Shown here: positions 32,341-42,888 of the stretch, piece after piece | Position numbering within the stretch: the first letter of the stretch is position 1 | Layout of the letters: every line of letters starts with the position of its first letter | Assembly (NCBI GenBank): GCA_009767595.1 | Contig: VSDK01024169.1 | Location: forward strand, 102,328 to 166,327 | Direction: 5' to 3' | Length of the DNA stretch: 64,000 nucleotides | Origin: Symbiodinium kawagutii | Taxonomy: Eukaryota; Sar; Dinophyceae; Suessiales; Symbiodiniaceae | Made by a program: the position numbers and the translations under genes | Notes under the pieces: model-generated | The model's database searches: none | The model's input: only the letters and a program-made list of their open reading frames with translations | What the model was told of the DNA's origin: nothing

Positions 32341-35300
32341 AGAAAAATGATGGCTCAAAATGCTTGATAATAGAGAAGGGTGGTGGTCAATGGGGGGGTA
32401 CTGATGGCTAGGTGGCTAATCTATGTTTAAGTAGGGCTTGATAGGTTAGTGATATGATGGTGAAATATTGATGATTGATAGTCAAGAGTAGTTCACGAAG
32501 ATAGGGGATTCTGGTGGTTGGTAAGGTATACTACCCAGCAATAATTGGGGAAATACTATTTAAATGATGGTTGATTGATGGTTTATGGTGGATAATGATT
32601 ATGGATAGATGGTTGATTTGTGGCTCAGAGGTGGGGATACTATGGTTGATCTGTGCTCAGTAGGAGGGGATAGGCTGGTTGCATGATTTGCGGGTTAGAT
32701 AATAATGATCTTTGATTCATACTTGAGAGCAGGGAATACTATGGTTGATCGATGCGTCAAGCCATGATAGTTGATTCATGGTCGCTGACAGAGGATGCTT
32801 TGGTTAAAACATGTGATGGTAGGTCATGGTGGTTTAGTCATCCATAAGCTGATGTCAACTAATGATGATTTGTGATGATGTTTGACAATGCGGGGGATAC
32901 CGGTTAGTGGGGAAATACGGTGCCAACTGTATGCAGTTCATGATGATTGATGACGATGGTTTCTGGCACTGGTTAATACTGTCAGTGCGGAAAGTCGCAT
33001 CAACATCTTGTTGGTAGCTTTATTCCATGCGGAAGTGATAACAGGGAAGTCGCATCAACTTGCGTTCAGTTGCGGGCGAAGCTTGCTTGATGCATGTTTT
33101 GGTTGATGCAAATGTGAATTCACTGGGTTTTACCATGGTTTTAGTTGATGTTGCAAAGGCTGGTTGGGTATGATCCGTGATCGGAAATGCTTCGTTTTGA
33201 TGCGTTGCCTTGCGGCAAGGTCTGCTATTGAATGATGATCGGATGGGTTCCTCAAAGAGATATATTGCTTGCTATCCGCAAAGGTAGTGGGCATTCTTGA
33301 TGGTTCATCATTCCTGGTGCTGTTGAGCTGGGAGGGCGTGCTGTTAATCCTGGGTAGGCCAGGCTGTTAGTTTTTACAAGCTTGAGATAGCAAGGGCTGC
33401 CGAACAAATCCATGGCGAGCATTTGCCTTGATGCCGTGAAACTTTTCCATGTGACGAAGGGCAGGGCGGCTGTTGGGTGTCTTGCCTGTGACCGAATTGG
33501 TTGACTGGTCGCAGACCTTGTTGTAGACAAGGTGTTTCACACCAAGAGAAACAGTTGCAGATTGTTTGTCGCCACGTCAAGAAGCATCACAGCAAGAAGC
33601 ATCGCAGACCAACAGCAAGAAGCATCACAGACCAACATCGCTTGCACGGGCCATTCAATAGCAAGAAGCATCACAGACCAACATTGATCCACCGCAGCAG
33701 CCTGCAAACAGGTCAGCTTATTATTTCCTTTTATTACGCTGCCTCGTTTCTAGACCTTGGGTCTTCTCAGGGTAGCTTTGGATCTCGTTCACCCCCTCGT
33801 TCACCCCTCGTTCCCCTACCTCGTTCTAACCCTGGTCAGTGCATTTGCTTTGAAATCAAAGCTCTTTCGCCAACCTGCTGCCACCTCGAAGAGGCGCTCA
33901 GAGAAAAAGAAAAAGAAGAAGGAGAAGAAAAAAACAGACAAAAAACATCGTCGCTCCTGCTGGGCGCATGCCTACACAAGACTGAACTTGGATGTAGCTC
34001 ACGGAGTAACATGTTTCAATGAAGTCTAGAAATGTAAGACATAGTCGGCGTTCCATTGGGATTCATATCAAAAACCTTTTGCATTTAGATGTGTTTGGCC
34101 GTGTCCATGGTTCTTTCCCCCCATACTAAATAAGATAGTTGATGTGACTAAACCCCTCAAAAACCATCAAGATTTACCAAATAATGCGGCGTTCCATTGG
34201 TCAAAAAAGTTGAGGTGACTTTCGGGGGTGGTTGATGTGCGGAGTTCCATGCGGAAGAACATGTGTAGGCAAAGTTGAGGTGACTTTATGCGTTGTCAGT
34301 AGATATTGATAGATGGCTCAAGATGGACACTGATGATGGAACGCCGATCATTAATGATTGAGGTCACGATTGAACAATGTTTTTAACGAGGAAAAGTTGA
34401 TGGGTTTTTGATGTCAGTTCATCGTGATGATGGTGGTATTGCTGTGCTTAATCTCATTATCAAGTTGGTTTGTGTCAATCATTACTAATTAGTCATTAAC
34501 CATCAATACAAGCGAACACTTTCCAATATCAACCAATGATGCACCATCATTGATAATCAGGATTGATGGATTTTCATTGGTTGAGGTCAGTAGTCATGGT
34601 TGACCTGATGCTTCGTGATAGTCATGACACCTCGTTACTGTAAGTTGATAAGTTTTGGTACCTTTGGTACCAATAATGGTGAATAGTGGATACTGATAGA
34701 TAACCGAGGATCTATTGTTCCATGGTTGGGTCAATAGTGGATAGTAATAGTGAATCAATGGATAATTAGTTGTTGCTCATGCTGCCTAGTGGTGGATTAT
34801 AACGGTCACGCACAGTGGCCAAACGTCTTGGTGATAATTGTGGTTAATCAATCGATGACAACAAATAAGGAGGGCCCGGATACCATGGTTGATATTTTCA
34901 TGTAGCGTTTCCAATGAGTACTAATGACGTATGTATGGCTGATGATAATGGTTTGTTGCGGTTGACAACAGATTGATCATGGTCAATTTTGGCCGATGAG
35001 CTGATAATAGTGACGTTAACGTGATGGCTAAGCAAGGATACCTGGCGTGGATATTTTAACACTTGAATGGTTGACAATGGAAGATGATGGTTATTATCCT
35101 GGTCGTTTTCCTGGTGGCTTAATCATATGACAATATTAGCTTTCTTAAATATCCATATCCAACTGAGTAAGTAATGGTTGACAACTGTCATTGTAATCCG
35201 GGTGAATCCTCTTGGATCAATACTGAATGATGGTCACTAGTCATCAATAGATGAGCACACACATGTGGTGATGGCGTTTAAAGATGGCCCATGATGTTGT

Positions 35301-35720
35301 TTTCTCATAATCCCCTTCGAACTAGGCATCATAGTCGAGTGGTTTGCAGTAGCCAATGTGCAGAATCCAAATTCTGTTGGTGCCTGTTGTATTCGTCTTT
35401 TTGTCGTTGTTTCCGCTTCAAAATGTTTTGTTGCCACACTTGCTGTTCTGGCCACGGCATTGCACCGCTCTTGCCGTAGAAATGCTGCAGTTCTTTCACC
35501 ACAAGCGATTGACTAGTGACGCCCCCAGCACTGGCTGTTTCACCACCAGTGTAGGTAAAGCCAAAGCAAGCTGCTTCGGGGCCGCTTGTCACTGGCTGTT
35601 TCACCATCAAAGTGCTTCTGTTTGTAGCTTGTTCAACTGCTATTGGCTAGTGGATACTGGCGGTAATTCCTTCACTGAAGGAACCAAACACCAGTATACA
35701 CCACTACTGCAACCCACATG
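32341..35720. other. Long interval without a supported exon
   Basis: Mostly GATGGTTGAT-rich low-complexity DNA. A 20-mer (AGCAAGAAGCATCACAGACC) is present about four times at 33580-33685. Two ORFs at 33501-34029 are in Lys-rich, A-rich sequence without splice context. A short repeated phrase (GGCGTTCCATTGG) is at about 34047 and 34189. Confidence 0.45.
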
Positions 35721-35828
35721 TGGCGCTTTCTCAAAATAGGGGTACTCCAAATCATCCAAGTTATTAACCATTGATCACAATAAACCAGCCTTTTTTTTGG
35801 GGTCTCCAAGCTGGCTTGAGAAATCACA
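35721..35828. mobile_element. Family B element
   Basis: TGGCGCTTTCTCAAAATAGGG at the left and CCAAGCTGGCTTGAGAAATCAC at the right, with CAAATCATCCAAG and AATAAACCAGCC inside. Confidence 0.7.
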
Positions 35829-35869
35829 ACATATTGACCTATATCACCCATCACTAACCATCCTTGACC

Positions 35870-36155
35870 ATTATCATGAACATTCATGAACCATCATCAT
35901 GAACCATCATCAAGAACCATCACTAAGCATCCTTAACCATCATCATGAACCATCATAAACCATCATTAACCATGCTCCTGCTTGCAGCTGGGGTTGTGCC
36001 GCAAGGAGAGCTCAACCATCCTTAACTATCATTAAACCATAATTAACCATCATCAAGCATCATTAACCATCATTAACCATCATTCACCATCATTAACCCC
36101 TATCATTAGCCATCAAGCATCATTAACCCATAACCATCATTAACCCCTAGCCCTT
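35870..36155 (+). repeat. 10-bp repeat CATCATTAAC field
   Basis: CATCATTAAC and CATCATGAAC units in irregular tandem, interrupted at about 35970-36010. Confidence 0.85.
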
Positions 36156-36199
36156 CTTATCCCTCGATCCACCCACCCGTGCTGATGGTTTCGCGCCAG

Positions 36200-36292
36200 G
36201 CCAACGGTCGTTGCTTGGACGCTGTGGTGCGCGTGCGGCTGCGCTTCTACGAGGCGGCAGAGAAGCAGGGGCCGTGGGGGGGGGCCGGGGCG
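36200..36292 (+). CDS. Probable exon, basic helical then Gly/Ala-rich
   Basis: Acceptor TTTCGCGCCAG, then ANGRCLDAVVRVRLRFYEAA EKQGPWGGAGA in phase 0 to a GCG|GTGGCG donor; further in-frame GT sites follow before the TGA at 36316. Extreme third-position G/C bias. Product unknown. Confidence 0.55.
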
Positions 36293-36432
36293 GTGGCGGC
36301 CGCCGTGGCTGTGCCATGACTGGCTGCGGCAAGTACCCAGTTGTAGGGGTGATAACCGTTAATTATGGTGAATAAATATTAATAATAGGGGATAATCACT
36401 AGCAACAGTGGTTAAATCAACCTAGTTGGTCT

Positions 36433-36537
36433 AGTTGGTGGTTTCATTCACATTTGGATGATTTTCGAGATGATTTACTAACAAATGGTTGGTTGGCAAA
36501 CATATTTTTCATAGGGGTTGAAGCCACCGACCAGTTA
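36433..36537 (+). mobile_element. Family C element
   Basis: GTTGGTGGTTTCATTC and GTTGAAGCCACCGACCAG. The interior ACAAATGGTTGGTTGGCAAA is the family's. Flanking frames (NQPSWS / TSRWPF) could join across it but are too short to trust. Confidence 0.65.
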
Positions 36538-37215
36538 CGAGTCGTTGGCCTTTTGTAATGATTGTAGGGTGAGACCCAGTTGTTATGGTAAGGACCCAGT
36601 TGTCGTTGGCTATTGTTTAGAATGATTTGAGTTTAATCATCGATTACCATTGGCCATCATGATGATTAATTATACACGTTGTTTACCGCTCGTGATTATG
36701 AATCGTTCTTGGGTTTAAGCAGTATCTGTGATGCTGTTTAAACATGGTCATTCATAACCAGGTATTTATCATGGTTATTGATCACTCTGAACTTCATAAC
36801 CAGGTATTTATCATGGTTATTGATCACTCTGAACTATTGTTAACGGTGGTTGAAAATGGTTAATGATGACTACCCTTTGGCAGCGAACATCCCCCACACG
36901 AACGACTTGCTGTCCCTTTGTTGGGATGTTCACCCCATTTATTGATGGCTGGTATCGATACCCAAATAAGGAGATCAGCAATTGCAGGTACACAATTTCT
37001 GCACACCGCCACATACTTGAAGGTGGCTCTTTATGTGAGGCAGCAGCATAGAACAAGTCCAAAAATGCAACCAATTTGCCAAGGAAATCAAATGAAACCA
37101 ACAACTGTTGAACAATTAACCATCACCAACCATAACCAACCATAACCAACCAAATATCAAGACTTCAATTTGTCGAGGCCTCATTGCTTCAACCTCAAAG
37201 CTCCATCGCCCCAAG

Positions 37216-37324
37216 GACCATTCCAGTGGACACGGACATCCAGAGCTACACTGCGCCCCACTTCGCTGTGTTTACCCGGTCCAGCCTTGTTGAACAGACC
37301 ACCCCCACCATGCATCTCATCTAC
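37216..37324 (+). CDS. Probable exon, unknown product
   Basis: After GCCCCAAG (AG|G) the frame reads TIPVDTDIQSYTAPHFAVFT RSSLVEQTTPTMHLIY to a GTCTCT site; without that donor it stays open to a TGA at 37350. GC-rich island in otherwise AT-rich DNA. Phase to the next exon (38626) is not resolved, so the 3' border or an intervening exon is missing. Confidence 0.45.
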
Positions 37325-37805
37325 GTCTCTTGCCGGCACCAGCTGCTATGATCCGGGCCATGCGAGGTTGGAGAGGTAGACTCATGATGAAGTTTTTCTC
37401 AAAAATGGTTGATGAACCAACTTATTACTTATACTTATAATGACTATCAATAGTTATATATCATTTTTCACCAACTTGTTAATGACAGTTAGTTAACCAT
37501 AGGTAGAATGGATGTATGTTTGAAACCACTGGTGTTCTTCAAACATGTTTGTTTGGTTTTGATGGTTGATGATGGTTGACGGGTGTACTGTGTACCCATA
37601 TTTTTTTGCTGCGCAATACTCATACAGGATGTGATAGGCTATTGCTGTAGAAAGTCACAGTAATTGATTCATACTGCGGCGGTTGATAGGTGGTTTGATC
37701 CAATTGCAAGGTTGTTTATCCAATTCAACGTGGGATTCGGCAGCTGATTCATTTTAACGGTCATGGGAACTGATGATAAGGTGGCTTTATCCAATTCTTT
37801 CAACC

Positions 37806-38575
37806 ATTGCAGCCACCCAAAAGTGGCCATAAGTAACCATAACTAACCACAACTCGCCACAACCAACCATAGGTAGCATATAAGTAGCCATAAGTAACCA
37901 GAACTAACCACAACTCGCCACAACTAACCATAAGTGGCCATAAGTAACCAGAACTAACCACAACTCGCCACACCTATCCGTAAGTGGCCATAAGTAACCA
38001 GAACTAACCACAACTTGCCACAACTAACCATAACTGACCATAACTGACCACAACTGACCATAGCCAACCATAACCAACCACAACTAACCACAACTCGCCA
38101 CAACCAACCATAAGTAGCCATAAGTAACCAGAACTAACCACAACTCGCCACAACTAACCATAAGTGGCCATAAGTAACCATAACTAACCACAACTCGCCA
38201 CAACTATCCGTAAGTGGCCATAAGTAACCAGAACTAACCACAACTTGCCACAACTAACCATAACTGACCAAAACTGACCACAACTGACCATAGCCAACCA
38301 TAACCAACCACAACTAACCACAACTCGCCACAACCAACCATAAGTAGCCATAAGTAACCAGAACTAACCACAACTCGCCACAACTAACCATAAGTGGCCA
38401 TAAGTAACCATAACTAACCACAACTCGCCACAACCAAGCATAAGTAGCCATAAGTAACCAGAACTACCCACAACTCGCCACAACTAACCGTAAGTGGCCA
38501 TAAGTAACCAGAACTAACCACAACTTGCCACAACTAACCATAACTGACCACAACTGAGCATAGCCGAAACTAATT
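37806..38575 (+). repeat. 10-bp-unit minisatellite (YAACTAACCA) with a 230-bp higher-order repeat
   Basis: The tract divides cleanly into decamers: CAACTAACCA, CAACTCGCCA, TAAGTGGCCA, TAAGTAACCA, GAACTAACCA, TAACTGACCA and a few others. The order of variants repeats: TAGCCAACCATAACCAACCA is at 38061 and again at 38291, exactly 230 bp (23 decamers) apart. About 76 decamers in all. Confidence 0.95.
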
Positions 38576-38625
38576 ATAGTCAACCAACATACTTAAACAA
38601 CATGATTAAGCGAACCAAGCATCAG

Positions 38626-40840
38626 TGAGATGCTTCCCTGCGGCCGACCCGAGGACGTGGAACGTCTCCCCGCGCATGTGATTCGCAGCGGCATGGCAGA
38701 TGGCAGCGCGGAGGCTGGCTATGCAGGGTACCAACCTAACAGTTGATTTGTTGAAAGAATAAGAGATACCAACAATAGAAGGAACTCGTACCCTCTTGTA
38801 CCCTGGAAAATCATCTTTGTTCAAAAAAATCAACCGTGGCTGTTGAAGGGTAATGGTTGGTATTCCAACAACAAGCCCTGGAGAATCACCATTTTGTGAG
38901 AAGCAAGCCCTGGGAAGCCGGAACCTGCTATATGAATGGTGGATTTTCCATTGCCAGAGCGAAGGGCATGTCAAATGGGCGCCACGATTTCTGGTTACCA
39001 TACCTTGTGGAGAGAGTGAAACTATAGCAGATGTACACAGAAAAGGGGAAGGGTGTGTCAACATGTATTTTGCATATAAATGGATTTGTATACACGCAAG
39101 ATCCGTTTATCTACGTGCAACATTGATTCATATCATTTAATATCATGTCATGCCATGTCATATCGTTTCATATCATTTCATATCATTTTATGTTATTTTA
39201 TTTGATTTCATATTCAATATCATTTCATATCATTTTATCTCATATTATGTATTCAATACATATCATTTTATATCATTTTATTTTTCATACTCAACATCAT
39301 TTCATATCAGTTCACATCATGTGTATCTCATGTTATTTTCAATATCACTTCATATTCAATATCTTTTCATATCATGTCATATCATTTCATATTCATTATT
39401 TTATATCATTTCATATCGTTCGATTCTTGTATATATATTTTCTTTGTTTTCGTACACATGACCAGGGCAGACAAGCTACGCAGGGATGCGAGCAACACCT
39501 ATGGTGGGATGAAATGAGCATCCAGTCATTGAACACTCGCACCATTGCGGATCGGTAGTGTCGCCGCGCATTGTGGATAAAAGGATCAAAGTGCACCAGA
39601 AACCGAGTCAGTTGGTAAAAACTGGGTGGTTCTACAATTTCCTTCGTTCCTGTGGTTCCCCACGTGTCATGTCTTTAGTTTAATCGTGTTTTATCATAGC
39701 TTCTCCACGTCAGCCCTCCTCATCGTTGTCCTTGGATGCTTTGCTTCTGGCAGCTTTATGAGTACAGTGAGCTCCAGCACAGGGCACATCCCAAACCAAT
39801 GTCAAAATCAGAAGATATAGTCAGAAAGAATGTCAGAATATACGCCCTGATTTTTCAAATAGCATGCTGGTTGGGAAGGAGCTAAGGAGCCAGGGGTATT
39901 CCTATGGGCCTTCAAAGGGGGAGCTCATGAGCTACCAAGAGTGGCGAGTGGCCTCACCGAATGGTAGAATAAGATGCTAAATAGGATGCCACATAAAGTG
40001 TTAGGTCAGGTCAAGTCTCAGGATAGGATGTCAGGTAGAATACCGCATTGGATGACAGATGACATGGCAGGGTAGGGATCACCCGAAGTAAGATAATATT
40101 GGCATATTGGGGGCAACAGGAGATCCATACAACTGTAAACCACCATATATTTTGCAATCTCAGGGTTTGGTGATGTACCAATAATTATGGTCGGTTTCTG
40201 ATCAGGGATGATGGTAACTTGCCAAAATTAATCGTGAATTCCCACTATCAATCCTTCATATGGTGGTTTCTCAAAATGGGGGACTCCAAAAATGGATCAT
40301 GACTTTTAACGATTAACATTGGATGATTTGGTGGTACCCCTATGGCTTGGGACACCACCAAAAAGAAACAATTGCGAAGCGTCGTTCTTCAGTCATGATG
40401 AATGCTTCGCAGGGTGGTTCAGCGACCCCTTCAACGAGCCGCCCATGATTGGTTGCGCAGCGACAGGTGAGAGCCGCCTGCGTTGCCATGATCAAGTCCT
40501 GGGCAAAGAGAAGAGAGCCAGGCGACCGGTGGGCCACCTGGGGTTCTTGATAGTGTTGATAGTGTTTGGATCGCGTTTCATTGATGGTCACTCAGATACT
40601 CAATGCCTTTCCTGATGATTGGTGATGGTCAATCACCCTGATGATTGGTGATGGCTAGTGATGACACGTGATGGTCAATGATGCTTGGTGGCGGTTGATG
40701 ACCGTTTCTATTGCGCCATCCCGGGGAGCGCAGGCGAGGCCATAGTGGGCCTGGTGGCTGCATGCAGCGAAGACGATGCTGAGAAGGTCCTGAGGGCCCT
40801 CTTGGTGCCTCGGCGCCAGAACAGCGAGTGGTGCCACGAG
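38626..40840 (+). CDS. Three exons in phase, unknown protein (HEAT/ARM-like character)
   Basis: Exons 38626-38727, 40393-40466 and 40734-40840. Phases 2-2, 2-1, 1-0. Acceptors ATCAG, TTCTTCAG, AGCGCAG; donors GTACCA, GTGAGA, GTGTAG. Peptides: EMLPCGRPEDVERLPAHVIR SGMADGSAEAGYAG, HDECFAGWFSDPFNEPPMIG CAATG, EAIVGLVAACSEDDAEKVLR ALLVPRRQNSEWCHE. The last exon has the Ala/Leu helix look of solenoid repeats. The first intron (1,665 bp) contains the TTTCATATCA repeat and a family B element. The third exon frame is also open 5' of its AG (DRFYCAIPGSA), so its start could be earlier, but only 40734 phases correctly. Confidence 0.65.
39140..39420 (+). repeat. 10-bp repeat ATATCATTTC, degenerate
   Basis: ATATCATTTC units with TTATTT variants. 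A weak family D/E remnant lies on either side: CCTGGGAAGCCGG...GGATTTTCCATTGCCAGAG at about 38915-38955, and GGAGCCAGGGGTATTCC at about 39888. Confidence 0.9.
40261..40360. mobile_element. Family B element (100 bp)
   Basis: TGGTGGTTTCTCAAAATGGGGG and CCCCTATGGCTTGGGACACCACCA. It ends 32 bp before the exon at 40393. Confidence 0.8.
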
Positions 40841-40865
40841 GTGTAGACTGATCGCTACTCGTTGG

Positions 40866-40868
40866 TTT

Positions 40869-40941
<73 letters not shown>
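40866..40941 (+). repeat. (GAT)n microsatellite
   Basis: About 25 perfect GAT units, 25 bp after the donor at 40841. Confidence 0.97.
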
Positions 40942-42888
40942 CTAATCAGTTAACTAAGCAGGGAACTAAGTTGGGTAACTAAGTTGGAATAGAACTCCTA
41001 TTGTGGTAACTTGTAGGTTGGTATAGAGCTAATTTGGTTTATAACCAGTGTACCAATTAATTACTGTACATATACTGTATCCAGCTATTGCAGGCAGAAC
41101 TTTATATGTAAATGGTCAAGAAAAAACCCTCTGTAGAAAAATAGGGATGGGTCGCCATTTCACATCCCAAAAGTTGGACTGGTCGTTTTCAGGGGCGTTT
41201 GAGGGATGTAAGCAGCCTGGTGATAGATTATTGGATCTCACATTGACATAATCTACCAGAATGAGAGGGGTATAACAGTATAACAAGCAGATTGTTGGGA
41301 TCCACGATTGATGATGATGGATCTAGGGAGAATGATGGTTGGTTGTTGCTAGTGGTTTGGTTGGTTGGCTTGTTCTGTGCATTCATGGTTCGTTTGGTTA
41401 TTCACCACATTTATCAAGAGTTTAAATGTTCGAATCATTATGAATCATTCATATAGCTATTCACAACATTCATCAACTACAAGCTTATATTCTTCGCCAT
41501 ATCATTCGCCATCGTCATTCCTACTCTACAACTTGTGAGGTCTGTAAGTTGCATGATGTAAGCGCAGAAACCGAATGAAACCGGTGGATTGTCAGAATTT
41601 TGCCTTGTCTCGAACGAAGCATGGACACGGGTCAAGTTCCAAAACCGACAATAGGTGGATGAACATCCCCAATAGTTGGTTGTTGGCGGTTTTTTCGGAG
41701 GTGAACGTGAGGGAACGCAAAGGTGACGAGCGGCAGAGTCTGAGTCAATGATGAATCTCTCGCGCCGATCCTCATGGTGTTTCTGAGGAATACTACTGCA
41801 ATAGACTGTAATCAAGAAATCTAAAAACACAAGCAGTTTCAATGTTTTACTGGTAGGAAAACAAGCAATTAGTGCCTGGTAGGAAAGCAAGCAATTAGCG
41901 CCTGGTGTCATTTGGCCTCTAGAAACAAGGAGATTGCTGGAATTAACAATCATGGAGAATCATACGAGATGAGACGTACATGCATATATTTTGTCGAATT
42001 TGGCTTGCAATGCAACAGGAAGACTTATATAATGCGTGACAATTGTGCATGAGCAGTTGCGACATCCCTGTTGCATTGCCTGCGTGTTTGCTTCTCCGGG
42101 TCTAGGAAGGTATCATTTTGGTATCAAGGCTGAGGTTGATTTTTATTGTTGTTCATTCTTCATGACAGTTGTAGGTGTACCCCCAACAATAGCTGGGCTT
42201 ACCAAGGGGGTCCATTAATAACCACCAATTCACCATTACTTATTGATAATTATGGATTTATCAACCTTCTACAATATTTCTAAAATGGCCACGAATTGTA
42301 ATCCTGACCGCCATGACCGCGCAAGACAGAGTCAATTCTTATTCGGGGAAGCAATCCGTCCCCCCCGATTTAGTTTCAGTAGGGTATCGCCATTGCAGGG
42401 CTGAGGCTGTCGGTCCAGAGGTTTCTTAAGATGTTGCCCTGCACCAACAAATCTGACAGTTTTGCCAGCGGAAACGCTTACATCAATGAACCATTTCATG
42501 ATCTAGTACCATCCTTGACATGGCAGATCTTCATGTGGTGAATTAGGTGGCAGAAGCTACTATGATGTAAGTCGGACATGATTGCAGATGGTATTGTGGA
42601 ACATAAGCATTGCCCCAAACCCCGTGGTTTATTAGATTACCTCATCAATTGGGAATTACTACAATCATCAATAAACTCCGAATACCAACTGTCAACAGCA
42701 AGATAAACAAGTGTGAAAATAGCAGGACTGATCTTAAAAACTCATTGAGAGTACCAATGGTTGAAAGTCAAGGCCAAGATGTGCATAGTTCAAAATTTGT
42801 GCTGCCAAATAGTTGGTTTCCCCACTAGAACTGTGATTTTAGGCCGGTGCAGGTACCCTGTAGCCACATCAGCATCTCACGCAGCAAG
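40942..42888. other. Intron-like interval
   Basis: No frame with biased codons and splice context was found. A 158-codon - strand frame (41477-41953) is in AT-rich DNA and not trusted. Around 41658-41690 a family F half end (GATGAACATCCCCAA) is seen. Confidence 0.45.

Noticed and set aside
33501-34029. 173-codon + ORF, Lys/Ser/His-rich
   Set aside because: Built on the AGCAAGAAGCATCACAGACC repeat and an AAGAAA-rich run; no coding bias beyond this.
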